A DNA stretch of 64,000 nt. Source: CAMDPA01 sp964574325 (GTDB lineage Bacteria > Pseudomonadota > Alphaproteobacteria > Rhizobiales > Hyphomicrobiaceae). The stretch spans positions 1 to 64,000 of the forward strand of contig CAZNMY010000019.1 in NCBI GenBank assembly GCA_964574325.1, written 5' to 3'. Position numbers and translations under genes: made by a program. Of the stretch, positions 42,259-51,202 are shown piece by piece (position 1 is the first letter of the stretch; each line of letters starts with the position of its first letter). The notes below the pieces were generated by a model. The model was not told where the DNA came from, ran no database searches, and saw only the letters and a list, made by a program, of their open reading frames with translations.

Positions 42259-43032
42259 ATGCTCGGCCTTGAACGAATTCGTCGTTCTGCAATCGTCATC
42301 GCGGCCGCTGCGATCACCTCCAGCGCCTCGCTGGCCGCAGAGGTCCTGGCCGCAGAGGTCAAAGTCGCCGTGGCCGCCAATTTCACCGATCCCTCGAAGG
42401 AGATAGCGGCCCTGTTCGAGCAATCGACCGGCCACAAGCTCGTGCTGAGCTTCGGGGCGACCGGGCAATTCTTCGCGCAGATCGCGCAGGGTGCACCGTT
42501 CGAGGTTTTCCTGTCCGCAGACAAAGCGACGGCAGAAAAGGCCGTCGCACAGGGGCATGCCGTCGCGGGGACCGAGTTCACCTATGCCGTCGGCAAGCTC
42601 GTGCTGTACAGCAAGACCCCAGGGCTTGTGTCGGGCGAGGAAACGCTCCGCCGGGGCAAGTTCGCCAAGCTTGCCATCGCAAACCCGGCGGCGGCGCCCT
42701 ATGGCGCAGCAGCCGTCGAAACGCTGAAGGCGCTCGGTCTCCACGACACGCTTGCACCCAGGATCGTGCGGGGCCAGAACATTGCGCAGACCTTCCAGTT
42801 CGTCGAGAGTGGGAACGCCGAGGTCGGCTTCGTCGCCCTGGCTCAGATCGCGCCCCTGACGGGCGGCTCGCGCTGGGTCGTTCCGGCGAAGCTGCACGCA
42901 CCCGTTCTTCAGGATGCGGTACTGCTGAAGCCGGGCGTGAAGAACGACGCGGCGCGTGCCTTCCTCGCTTTCCTGAAGGGCAAGGAGTCTCGCGCCGTGA
43001 TCGAGAAGTTCGGATACGGAACAAGCTGGTAG
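42259..43032 (+). CDS. modA: Molybdate ABC transporter substrate-binding protein ModA
   Basis: 257 residues with an N-terminal signal (IVIAAAAITSSASLAAEVLA) and the ModA pattern VKVAVAANFTDPSKEIAALFEQSTGHKLVLSFGATGQFFAQIAQGAPFEVFLSADKATAEKAV, the oxyanion site Ser and Ala-rich loop. The C-terminus includes LKGKESRAVIEKFGY. Binds molybdate or tungstate in the periplasm. Start ATG 42259. First gene of modABC, 12 bp before modB. Confidence 0.95.
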   Translation: MLGLERIRRSAIVIAAAAITSSASLAAEVLAAEVKVAVAANFTDPSKEIAALFEQSTGHKLVLSFGATGQFFAQIAQGAPFEVFLSADKATAEKAVAQGHAVAGTEFTYAVGKLVLYSKTPGLVSGEETLRRGKFAKLAIANPAAAPYGAAAVETLKALGLHDTLAPRIVRGQNIAQTFQFVESGNAEVGFVALAQIAPLTGGSRWVVPAKLHAPVLQDAVLLKPGVKNDAARAFLAFLKGKESRAVIEKFGYGTSW

Positions 43033-43044
43033 TCTGGTCGAGAG

Positions 43045-43728
43045 ATGCTGAACCTTGCAGACCTCTGGTCTCCGATCCGCCTGACGCTCGAATTGGCCGC
43101 GATCACCACCGTGCTGCTCCTGCTCGTCGGAACGCCGATCGCGTGGTGGTTGGCGCGCTCGAAAGCGTGGTGGAAGGAAGCGGTCGCGGCGATCGTCGCC
43201 ATGCCGCTCGTGCTGCCGCCGACCGTGCTCGGCTTCTACCTGCTGATCGCGTTCGGTCCGAACGGCCCCGGCGGAGCGATCGCGTCGATGTGGGGCGCCC
43301 GCACACTCGCCTTCACCTTCGAAGGTCTCGTCATCGCATCCATCCTCTATTCGATGCCCTTCGTGGTGCAGCCGATCCGCAACGCCTTCGAGGCGATCGG
43401 CGACCGTCCGCTGGAGGTCGCGGCCACGCTGCGCGCCTCCCCGTGGGATGCCTTCTGGACCGTCGCCGTTCCCCTCGCACGCCCTGGTTTCATGACCGCG
43501 ACCGTGCTCGGCTTCGCCCACACCGTCGGCGAGTTCGGCGTCGTGCTCATGATCGGCGGCAACATTCCCGGACAGACCAGGGTGATGTCGGTCGCAGTCT
43601 ATGATCTCGTCGAAACGCAGAGGTGGACGGAAGCGCACATACTGGCCGGTGGCATGGTCGTGTTCGCGTTCGCCGTCATCACGACCATGATGGTGCTGGA
43701 AAAGCGCATCGGACGCGCACGCCGATGA
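43045..43728 (+). CDS. modB: Molybdate ABC transporter permease ModB
   Basis: 227 residues with five or six membrane segments. Signature segments are MPLVLPPTVLGFYLLIAFG near residue 53 and the EAA-like loop AATLRASPWDAFWTVAVPLARPGFMTA, followed by GEFGVVLMIGGNIPGQT. Start ATG 43045 with GAGAG. The stop overlaps modC by 4 bp. Confidence 0.95.
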   Translation: MLNLADLWSPIRLTLELAAITTVLLLLVGTPIAWWLARSKAWWKEAVAAIVAMPLVLPPTVLGFYLLIAFGPNGPGGAIASMWGARTLAFTFEGLVIASILYSMPFVVQPIRNAFEAIGDRPLEVAATLRASPWDAFWTVAVPLARPGFMTATVLGFAHTVGEFGVVLMIGGNIPGQTRVMSVAVYDLVETQRWTEAHILAGGMVVFAFAVITTMMVLEKRIGRARR

Positions 43729-44861
43729 GTACACCGATGGATGCGTTGAACCTCTCGCTTTCCGGTCGGCTGGGCACGTTCGAGATGGACGTCTCGTTTC
43801 GAGTGCCGATGCGCGGCATCACCGGTCTTTTCGGGCAATCCGGTAGCGGCAAGACGACGATCCTGCGCTGCATTGCCGGTCTCGAACGGCTCGAGGGCCG
43901 CATTTCGCTCGGCAACGAGATCTGGCAGGATACGAAGGCGGCCACGTTCGTCCCCACGCACAAGCGCCATGTGGGATACGTGTTCCAGGAGGCCAGCCTC
44001 TTTCCGCACATCTCGGTCGAGGACAACCTGCTTTATGGCGCACGTCGCGCCGGCAGCGCCGGATCGCCCCCCGGCTTCGACCTCGACCACATCGTCGGCC
44101 TGCTCGGCATCGGTCGACTGCTGCAGCGGTCCCCGACGACGCTTTCGGGCGGCGAGCGCCAGCGCGTGGCGGTGGGGCGCGCGTTGCTCGCTCGACCTCG
44201 GGTGTTGCTGATGGACGAGCCGCTGTCCGCGCTCGACCGGATGACGAAGGAGGAGATCCTTCCCTATTTCGAGATGCTGCACGAACGGCTGTCGTTGCCG
44301 GTCGTCTACGTCACGCACGACTTCGCCGAGCTCGAGCGGCTCGCGGACGCGCTCGTCCTGCTCGACAAGGGCAAGCTCGTTGCGGCAGGCCCCTTGCACG
44401 AGCTGCAGACGAATACCGCCTTGCCGCTGATCGCCGCGCCCGAGGCGAGCGTCGTGCTGACGGGACGCGTCGCGGGTTACGATCCGCAATTCCAGCTCTC
44501 GCGGCTGTCGATCGACGGCGGTGAATTGCTCGTGCCGGGTCGCGCGGGCGAGATCGGCGACGCACGCAGGCTGAGGATCGTAGCAACCGATGTCAGCATC
44601 GCGCGAGCACCGCCCGCCGACACGACGATCCTCAACTGCATTGCCATGCGCATCGTCACCATCGATCAGCGCGAGAACGCGCCGCAGGCGAACGTCATCC
44701 TCGCGCTCGGAGCGGCCGGCGAGGGAAGCCGCATCGGCGCCCGCGTCACCCGCAAGTCGATCTCCGCTCTCGGACTTCGGCCCGGCATCGAAGCCTTCGC
44801 CCAGATCAAGAGCGTGGCACTCGTGGCCACCCGTCCGAGCCACTCTGGTCCAGCGTCATGA
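43725..44861 (+). CDS. modC: Molybdate ABC transporter ATP-binding protein ModC
   Basis: 378 residues. Walker A FGQSGSGKTT near residue 36, signature LSGGERQRVAVGRALL near 140, Walker B VLLMDEPLSALD near 160, H-loop YVTHDFAELERLADAL. The C-terminal 120 residues form a molybdate-binding Mop/TOBE domain (NCIAMRIVTIDQRENAPQANVIL). Start ATG 43725, overlapping the modB stop. Completes the high-affinity molybdate uptake operon modE-like-modABC. Confidence 0.95.
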   Translation: MSTPMDALNLSLSGRLGTFEMDVSFRVPMRGITGLFGQSGSGKTTILRCIAGLERLEGRISLGNEIWQDTKAATFVPTHKRHVGYVFQEASLFPHISVEDNLLYGARRAGSAGSPPGFDLDHIVGLLGIGRLLQRSPTTLSGGERQRVAVGRALLARPRVLLMDEPLSALDRMTKEEILPYFEMLHERLSLPVVYVTHDFAELERLADALVLLDKGKLVAAGPLHELQTNTALPLIAAPEASVVLTGRVAGYDPQFQLSRLSIDGGELLVPGRAGEIGDARRLRIVATDVSIARAPPADTTILNCIAMRIVTIDQRENAPQANVILALGAAGEGSRIGARVTRKSISALGLRPGIEAFAQIKSVALVATRPSHSGPAS

Positions 44862-45623
44862 GAGGACATCGAGCGAAGCCCCCGCTCGATCGCGCGCTCT
44901 ACCGGCTCGATGCGCTCGACGGTCTCCAGGGGGATTTTTGGCCGATCTAATTCGAGCAATATCGGCAGATAGTACGCCACAATATCGAAGAAATACAGCC
45001 CTTCCGGCCGGTCCCTTGGCCGATCTTCTGGCCGATCAGGGGCTGTTCCCGCACCCTACTCCCACTCGATGATTCGGGAAGCAATCAACCACTTGATATG
45101 AAATACGTTCTTTCGAGGGAAGAGGACCGATACCGTCGTCGATACCGTCAGAAACGTACGCTATTGGATTCGCCCGAACAATGCACTCGGGGGATCTGGC
45201 ATGCAGCTCGCCAACTCGATGGTATCCGAGCACCAGCGTTCCAACGGACTAGCCTTCAGCCGACGGTACAGCCACGGCGCAATAGGCGATTACTCTGGTG
45301 CTGTCTAACGATACAGTCGCTGTATCGTCAGATGCGGCCTGCAGTGGGCGATGCAGCCGGGGCACTTCCGGTGGCAGTAGGGGTGCTATAATGCGAAAAG
45401 TACATCCCTAGCTCTGACCATAGAGAGTAGAACACATAGATGATTATGTTAACCGAAGCCATGCGGAAGGCAGTTGAGAGGTTACAACTCATGCTGCTCG
45501 GGGCGGGGCAGAGCCCTGCAGCATTGCTCAAGTAGGCAGTTTATCTGATCGCGGTTCTTTCCAGGCGCCACTTCAAGGAGATCTGACAACGGCACTGCTG
45601 GCGCTGTACTTCGCTGGCTGGGA
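44862..45623. other. Gene-poor, AT-richer gap before the catabolic island
   Basis: 762 bp without a recognisable gene. Short open frames here lack family features. A perfect inverted repeat occurs at 45308-45328, and AT content is visibly higher than in flanking genes. It marks the junction between the mod operon and the catabolic island and may be debris of a past insertion. Confidence 0.5.
45308..45328. repeat. Perfect inverted repeat in the gap
   Basis: ACGATACAG (45308-45316) and CTGTATCGT (45320-45328) are a perfect 9-bp dyad with a 3-bp centre. It could be a TetR-type operator or an element end; no adjacent gene supports either. Confidence 0.5.
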
Positions 45624-47336
45624 TCAACAGCCGTTAGCCGCCGGGATCACTGGCAGCAGGAGATACGAGCCATACTCGCCACCGGCATAGAGCGTGTTGG
45701 TCCCGTCGTTATAGTCCGCGTGGTAGTGCGTGTACCCCTGGCTTCCAAAGCCGTCGCGCGGCTGCACGTCGAGCTGAAGGCGGTGTCCTTTGGCAAACAC
45801 CATGGACGTTGGCCAGATCTCGACCTCGACCTTCACAACTTCGCCCGGCTTCAGCGTGAGCCGGCGCATGTGCTTGTGATAAGGTCGCCCTGTCACCGTC
45901 AGCTCGGGATCGAGCTCGCGATGCGACACGCGCAGCCAGCCTTTGGCGACCGGTACTGGCGACCCCTGCTGTCCAGTTTCGAGAAGCTCGGTTCCATCGG
46001 CGTCGAGGTGGCGAAGCGTCAGAAAAAGATCCATGTCCTCCGACGATGATGAAACCCAGATGGTCGCGGATAGTGGTCCTGTGACTTCCATGTCCTCGGG
46101 CATAGGATCAGTCATCAGCGACACGCCCATGCCTGGACGAATACCGCCGCCCCCCATGATCTGCGATGACGCCGCCGACGTCGATCCCATGCTTCCGACA
46201 CTCGTGACCTCATAGGTCCGCACCGAGCTGGACGCTGGCTTCTTGTCGAGCAGCCGCGCCACGTGCGCAGGTCCGACAGCCACGGGAGACAAATCGAAAT
46301 AAAGCTTTGTCCACTGTGTGCGCGCCAGCGGCCACTCATTTTCCATACGCCAGACGAATTTGTCCTTGCCATGCCGAATGGCAAGTTTGACTGGCGGCTC
46401 GGTCATGACGCCGTTGTCGATACCTTTGAGCCAGTGGTCGAAGAACCGGATCTGATCGCGGCGTCCGTCCTCTGTATAAAATGGGTGCACATGACTGCCG
46501 GTATGAATCCTGAGCTTCTTGTTCTTGGAGGCTGCCCGCGAGAAGCCTTCGGTGTTACCTCGCAAATGCAGTCCGAAGCCGGTCCAATTGCCGACGCTCA
46601 GAAGCGGCACCGTGACCTTCTCCCACTGGGCCTGTTCGCCGCGAAAAACGCCGCTGTCGAGGTTGTTGTGGAGCCAGCGGTAGAGCGTGTTATGAGCCCA
46701 ACCATCCGGTTGATCTTGCGCTGCGCGCCCTAGCTTGTGATGCAGAAGATGTGCCGTAAACCAATTGGTCATAAACACATTGAGGATGCCGCCATGATAA
46801 AGGGCGTCGCGATAGATATCCGCAAAACCCTCCCAGGGTATGATCGCCTTCAATGACGGAGGTTGCAGGTTGGCGACAAACCACTGGTTGATCGCGAAAT
46901 AGGAAATTCCAAGAAGCCCCACAGCGCCGTTGCACCAGGGCTGCGCGGCAGCCCACTCGATGGCATCGTAGTAATCAATCGCCTCTTGCAACGACCACGG
47001 CTCGCACTGGCCAGGTGATTTGCCGCTTCCCCGGCCGTCGATACGTACTGCGGCATAGCCCCGGGGAACCCACCAGGCAGGATTGATCGTCTCCCAGTTC
47101 ATCCACTCGTTCTGGGCCTCCTGCAGGTTGGCAGGCACCACCCAAAGCTTGTCCTTCTGGTACGGACCGAGATTCAGGATCGCTGGCACTTTCTCACTTG
47201 CCGATGGTGGGCGAAACACATCGGCCTTGAGCCGCGCACCGTCGCGCATCGCGACATCGATATCGCGCTCATGCAGAATCTCAATTTCGGCATCCGCTGC
47301 ACGGATAGCGATTGCACCCTGTCGAGCTGCCTTCAT
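45624..47336 (-). CDS. CocE/NonD-family hydrolase (X-Pro dipeptidyl-peptidase S15 type), first copy
   Basis: 570 residues. Alpha/beta hydrolase with nucleophile motif GLLGISYFAINQ (Ser in GISYF) near residue 144, a cap region, and a C-terminal jelly-roll domain (EVEIWPTSMVFAKGHRLQLDVQPRD). The family includes cocaine esterase and glutaryl-7-ACA acylase-like enzymes, cleaving esters or amides. Start ATG 47336. A second homologue of 591 residues lies at 53346-55121. Last gene of the minus-strand catabolic cluster; cytoplasmic because no signal peptide is seen. Confidence 0.9.
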   Translation of the reverse strand: MKAARQGAIAIRAADAEIEILHERDIDVAMRDGARLKADVFRPPSASEKVPAILNLGPYQKDKLWVVPANLQEAQNEWMNWETINPAWWVPRGYAAVRIDGRGSGKSPGQCEPWSLQEAIDYYDAIEWAAAQPWCNGAVGLLGISYFAINQWFVANLQPPSLKAIIPWEGFADIYRDALYHGGILNVFMTNWFTAHLLHHKLGRAAQDQPDGWAHNTLYRWLHNNLDSGVFRGEQAQWEKVTVPLLSVGNWTGFGLHLRGNTEGFSRAASKNKKLRIHTGSHVHPFYTEDGRRDQIRFFDHWLKGIDNGVMTEPPVKLAIRHGKDKFVWRMENEWPLARTQWTKLYFDLSPVAVGPAHVARLLDKKPASSSVRTYEVTSVGSMGSTSAASSQIMGGGGIRPGMGVSLMTDPMPEDMEVTGPLSATIWVSSSSEDMDLFLTLRHLDADGTELLETGQQGSPVPVAKGWLRVSHRELDPELTVTGRPYHKHMRRLTLKPGEVVKVEVEIWPTSMVFAKGHRLQLDVQPRDGFGSQGYTHYHADYNDGTNTLYAGGEYGSYLLLPVIPAANGC

Positions 47337-47397
47337 AATCTGTCCTCGTTGTCGTCACGCCGCGGCTCGAACGAGCGCTCGATTTTTTCGAAGCGCG

Positions 47398-48423
47398 TTA
47401 AGGTAAACTCGTCGTAAGCAATCGGGCCGGTCCATCCGAAAGAATCATGCGTTTGTCCGCATCGGAAATATCGAGCCGCTTCACGAAGCGCGCACAGTCC
47501 ATCATGCCCATATCGAAGGGATAGTCGGAGCCCAGAAGCACATGGGATGCGCCAGCCTGCGAGATCAGGAACTCGGCGTGCGGAGCAGAGTGCAAGATCA
47601 TGTCATGATAGAAGCGGGCAATCGAAATGTCCGGCGGGTTGTTGGCAAGATGCTGTTTGGGCTCCGGCCTGACACCCCACCCATGCACCCATCGACCCGA
47701 TTGGTAGGGGAAAAACCCGCCGCCATGCGACAGGCAGAACTTGATACGCGGGTGGCGCTCAAGCACTCCGCCAAAGATTAATGAAGCAGCAGCGATCGTT
47801 GTCTCGAGAGGATTGCCGATCAGGTTGCGCAGATAATAGGACCCGAGCCGCTCGGCAGCAGCGACTTTCTGAGGATGCACGAGGATGAACGCGCCGAGCT
47901 CCTCGGCCTTCGCCCAAACCGGCTCGAGCGCGGGATCGTCGAGGTTCTTGCCCTCGACGTGACTGCAAATCATGACACCGCGCAGGCCGAGCTGACTGAT
48001 CGCCCGCTCAAGCTCAGCGGCGGCAAGCTCAGGGGACTGCATCGCAAGCGTGCCCAAGGCGACGAATTTGTCGGGAGTTTTCTTGACGAGATCGGCCAGC
48101 GCCTCATTCTGAACTTTCGCAAGCGCATCGGTCCGCATAGGCTCGAGATCGTACAGAAACGTCTGCGGCAGGACGGACACGGCCTGCATGTCGACGCCGG
48201 CTGCCTCCATGTCGGCCAGACGCTTATCAAGATCCCAACCGCCGCGCGGATAAGGAGTCTGGACGATGTCGCCGATCGTCAGAGTCGCATCGTAGCTGGT
48301 CACTCGAGAAAGCTCGAAGGTCGTTCCGGGCGCCTCCCTGCGTAACCTCGCCATCATGTCCTCGGACAATATATGCGCATGCACATCGATGACGGGTGCT
48401 GCGGCCATACGACGGGTCTCCAT
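47398..48423 (-). CDS. Amidohydrolase-family protein (ACMSD-like)
   Basis: About 341 residues. Metal-dependent hydrolase/decarboxylase of the amidohydrolase-2 (ACMSD/uracil-catabolism-like) group. IDVHAHIL near the start gives the HxH metal motif, FILVHPQKV near 190 a His, LSHGGGFFPYQSGRW near 240 the second His, and LLGSDYPFDMGMMD near 305 the catalytic Asp. Start ATG 48423 (METRRMAAAP); ATG 48408 is an alternative. Probably acts on a carboxylated or amide ring product in the local pathway. Confidence 0.88.
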   Translation of the reverse strand: METRRMAAAPVIDVHAHILSEDMMARLRREAPGTTFELSRVTSYDATLTIGDIVQTPYPRGGWDLDKRLADMEAAGVDMQAVSVLPQTFLYDLEPMRTDALAKVQNEALADLVKKTPDKFVALGTLAMQSPELAAAELERAISQLGLRGVMICSHVEGKNLDDPALEPVWAKAEELGAFILVHPQKVAAAERLGSYYLRNLIGNPLETTIAAASLIFGGVLERHPRIKFCLSHGGGFFPYQSGRWVHGWGVRPEPKQHLANNPPDISIARFYHDMILHSAPHAEFLISQAGASHVLLGSDYPFDMGMMDCARFVKRLDISDADKRMILSDGPARLLTTSLP

Positions 48424-48512
48424 GAAGTTCCAAGAGCAATGCCCTACGGGGGGGCGCTCGATTAGCCGATGATCACTCGAAGGCAAGCGAAACGGGCTTG
48501 CCGCTCCTTCAC

Positions 48513-49031
48513 CTAGCAGCCGGATGCTGCAGGCCTGTCCTCCGCAGGATATTGATTGATGCTGCAGTATCGGCCGCCAAAAAAGACGAGTGGATCAGAA
48601 ATTGGAGCAGCAGCGGTCACAAGGGACAACACTTTGCCAACAAAAATGGCGTGATCGCCACCCTCATAGACCGCATAGCGCTCGCATTCGAAGCTTGCCA
48701 GCGCACCTGGTATCAGGGGCACATGCTTGCCTTCGATGGGACTCACAAGCTTCCACTTATCTCCATGGCTCTTTGCGAACCTGGTCGAAAGATCGTGCTG
48801 CTTGCGATCGAGCAGGTTCACACCGTAGTGGGTACACTCCTCCCATCCTCTGAAGCTTGCTGCGGACTTGGCGACCGAAAACAGAATCAGAGCCGGGTCG
48901 AGGGAGACCGAGTTGAACGACGATACCGTCATGCCAAGAAGCTCTCCGTCCGGGTGACGAGCGGAGATAATGGCGACGCCGGTTGGGAATAGGCCGAGAG
49001 CCTTGCGGAAGTCGACAACATTCACCGTCAT
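48513..49031 (-). CDS. Flavin reductase-like protein
   Basis: 172 residues; FMN-binding split-barrel flavin reductase (HpaC/FRP type). The motif LGLFPTGVAIISARHPDGELLGMTVSSFNSVSLDPALILFSV near residue 10-50 is characteristic, and the C-terminal GGDHAIFVGKV is the conserved H of the family. It would provide reduced flavin for a partner monooxygenase, but no oxygenase subunit is adjacent. Start ATG 49031 with AAGGA upstream. Confidence 0.9.
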   Translation of the reverse strand: MTVNVVDFRKALGLFPTGVAIISARHPDGELLGMTVSSFNSVSLDPALILFSVAKSAASFRGWEECTHYGVNLLDRKQHDLSTRFAKSHGDKWKLVSPIEGKHVPLIPGALASFECERYAVYEGGDHAIFVGKVLSLVTAAAPISDPLVFFGGRYCSINQYPAEDRPAASGC

Positions 49032-49091
49032 AACCAGATCCTTCAATTCGCGTAGCGAGTCTATACGAAGCCGTTTCGCGGCCTGGCAGCG

Positions 49092-50594
49092 TCAACTTTG
49101 CATCGCGCGTTCTCGTGTCGATCGTATTGCGGGCAACGCCATCATCAGGAGTAGAAGCGCTGTCGCGATCAGCAGCCCGAGACTTATCGGCCGTTCGATG
49201 AAGATGAGCGGATCACCACCAGAAATTCGCATAGCTCTTCGAACGTTATCTTCCATCAGCGGACCGAGCACGAAGCCAAGCACCAACGGAGCGGGCTCGC
49301 AATCGAGGCGCGTGAATATGAAACCTGAGACGCCGAAGAGGGCCGCGAGCAAAACGCCAGTGGTGCTGTTGGACACGGTATAGCAGCCGATCGCGCAAAA
49401 CAGCAGGACGGCAATAAAGAGGAAGCGATACGGGACTTTCAGCAATTGCACCCAGAGTCCGATCATCGGTAGGTTGATGACGACCAACATGAGATTGCCG
49501 ATCCACATGGACGCAACCATTCCCCAGAACAGGTCGGGCTTTTCCGTCATGATCTGGGGGCCGGGCTGGATGCCGTGGATCATCATGGCACCGATCATCA
49601 ACGCCATAACGGCGTTGCCAGGCAGTCCCAGGGTCAGCATCGGAATGAACGATGACTGGGCGCCGGCATTGTTGGCGGCTTCAGGACCTGCGACTCCCTC
49701 GATGGCGCCATGTCCGAAGCGGCTTTTGTCGGAGGAGAGGCGCTTTTCAAGGACGTAAGCAGCGAAGGAGGAAATCGTCGCCCCGCCTCCGGGCAGCACG
49801 CCAACGACCGAGCCGAGCGCCGTGCCGCGCAGCGTAGCCGGCCAGGCGCGCCTGAAATCGTCGTAGGTCGGCCAGAGGCTGGTCACTTTGGCGATGCTCG
49901 CCTCGTTGTCGCGCTCCCGGTCGACCAGATTGGATATGATTTCGCCAACGCCGAACAAGCCAATGGCCAACACTGCGAAATCAAGCCCATCCGACAGCAT
50001 TGGAATACCGAAGGTGAAACGCTGGTTCCCCGAGTTGCCGTCCGTGCCCACCAAGCCGAGCAGCAGGCCCAGAACAATCATTGCGATGGCCTTGATCACC
50101 GACCCGCTCGCAAGAACCACGGCCGCGACAAGGCCCAACACCATCAGTGAAAAATATTCCGGGGCACCGAACGATTGGCCAACCAGCGATAGCGGCGGCG
50201 CTGCGAGCGCGATGACGCCCGTCGCAACGGTGCCAGCGAAGAAAGAAGCTAACGCTGCCGTCGCCAGTGCTGATCCTGCTCGGCCTTGCCGAGCCATTGC
50301 ATGGCCGTCAAGGCAGGTCACAACCGATGACGTCTCGCCCGGAAGGTTGACAAGAACGGCGGCGGTCGAGCCGCCATATTGTGCGCCATAGAAAATGCCG
50401 GCCAGCATGATCAAGCCGGAAACTGGCGCCAGATTGAACGTCAGCGGCAGCAGCATCGCGATGGTTGCGATCGGGCCGATGCCTGGCAGCACGCCAATGA
50501 GGGTACCAATCAGGCAACCTGCAAGGGCGAGGCCGAGATTTACTGGCGTCATGGCAACGCCGAAGCCTGTCGCAAGATTGCCAAGCAGATCCAT
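49092..50594 (-). CDS. tctA: Tripartite tricarboxylate transporter large membrane subunit TctA
   Basis: 500 residues with about eleven hydrophobic segments, DUF112/TctA family. Signature regions are GVLPGIGPIATIAMLLPLTF near residue 38, GAQYGGSTAAVLVNLPGETSS near 70, and GVLPGGGATISSFAAYVLEKRL near 265. Forms the pump with TctB (12 bp upstream) and a TctC-like binding protein. Imports carboxylic acids. Start ATG 50594. Confidence 0.94.
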   Translation of the reverse strand: MDLLGNLATGFGVAMTPVNLGLALAGCLIGTLIGVLPGIGPIATIAMLLPLTFNLAPVSGLIMLAGIFYGAQYGGSTAAVLVNLPGETSSVVTCLDGHAMARQGRAGSALATAALASFFAGTVATGVIALAAPPLSLVGQSFGAPEYFSLMVLGLVAAVVLASGSVIKAIAMIVLGLLLGLVGTDGNSGNQRFTFGIPMLSDGLDFAVLAIGLFGVGEIISNLVDRERDNEASIAKVTSLWPTYDDFRRAWPATLRGTALGSVVGVLPGGGATISSFAAYVLEKRLSSDKSRFGHGAIEGVAGPEAANNAGAQSSFIPMLTLGLPGNAVMALMIGAMMIHGIQPGPQIMTEKPDLFWGMVASMWIGNLMLVVINLPMIGLWVQLLKVPYRFLFIAVLLFCAIGCYTVSNSTTGVLLAALFGVSGFIFTRLDCEPAPLVLGFVLGPLMEDNVRRAMRISGGDPLIFIERPISLGLLIATALLLLMMALPAIRSTRERAMQS

Positions 50595-50606
50595 GGCCCA
50601 GTTTCC

Positions 50607-51098
50607 TTACTGCATGAATTCGGGAAGTAGGTTCACGGACATTCCGAGGCCGAGGACGAACACGACCCAGCAAAGTCCGACCAAAACAATCGCCGAACAC
50701 ACGGTCTCCCACCACTTCAGGCCCGGATAGGAAAAACTCGAGATCGTGACCAGCAGAACGATGGACGACGCGAGGCCGAGGACCGTCAGGCTCAGACCGA
50801 ACACCAAAAGGCTCGCTGTCACCCACAAGATCGGCCAATAATTGCTGACCTCGGTGGGAGTAATTGTTGCCGGCGCTGGCTGACTGGCGGAGTCAATCCT
50901 CGCGCGTTCGAACAGGCCCTGCACCAACACGATGACGCCAAGCGTCATGAGGAGCCAGCACAGTAGCTGCGGCATGAAGCCTGTGCCCATGCGCCGCAGC
51001 GATCCGAGCGGGTAGTCGCGTGCCAACCACAAGCCAAGCCCTGCAAGCAGCATGAACATCAGCCCGGACAGAACATTCTTGTTCAGAACCCCGCTCAC
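50607..51098 (-). CDS. tctB: Tripartite tricarboxylate transporter small membrane subunit TctB
   Basis: 163 residues with four membrane segments; DUF1468/TctB-like. Small membrane partner of TctA. Conserved-looking DYPLGSLRRMGTGFMPQLLCWLLMTLGV near residue 27 and TASLLVFGLSLTVLGL. Start GTG 51098 with AGGAGG upstream. Lies between TctC and TctA genes in tctCBA order. Confidence 0.88.
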   Translation of the reverse strand: MSGVLNKNVLSGLMFMLLAGLGLWLARDYPLGSLRRMGTGFMPQLLCWLLMTLGVIVLVQGLFERARIDSASQPAPATITPTEVSNYWPILWVTASLLVFGLSLTVLGLASSIVLLVTISSFSYPGLKWWETVCSAIVLVGLCWVVFVLGLGMSVNLLPEFMQ

Positions 51099-51202
51099 AT
51101 CATCCTCCTATGTTGGTCATGGCGTTGTGTTTGGGTTGGGCTTTGAACCGACGATCAACGCGACGACACCGACACAACAGGCAGTGCTGATCATACGGCT
51201 GG

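Noticed and set aside
41761..43734. Long antisense frame over modE-like, modA and modB
   Set aside because: Covers three convincing sense genes; composition is that of a shadow frame.
45098..45391. 97-codon open frame in the same gap
   Set aside because: Composition and lack of motifs fit random sequence; no homology recalled.
45440..45535. Small ORF of 31 codons in the gene-poor gap
   Set aside because: No clear ribosome site, no recognisable family; could be chance.
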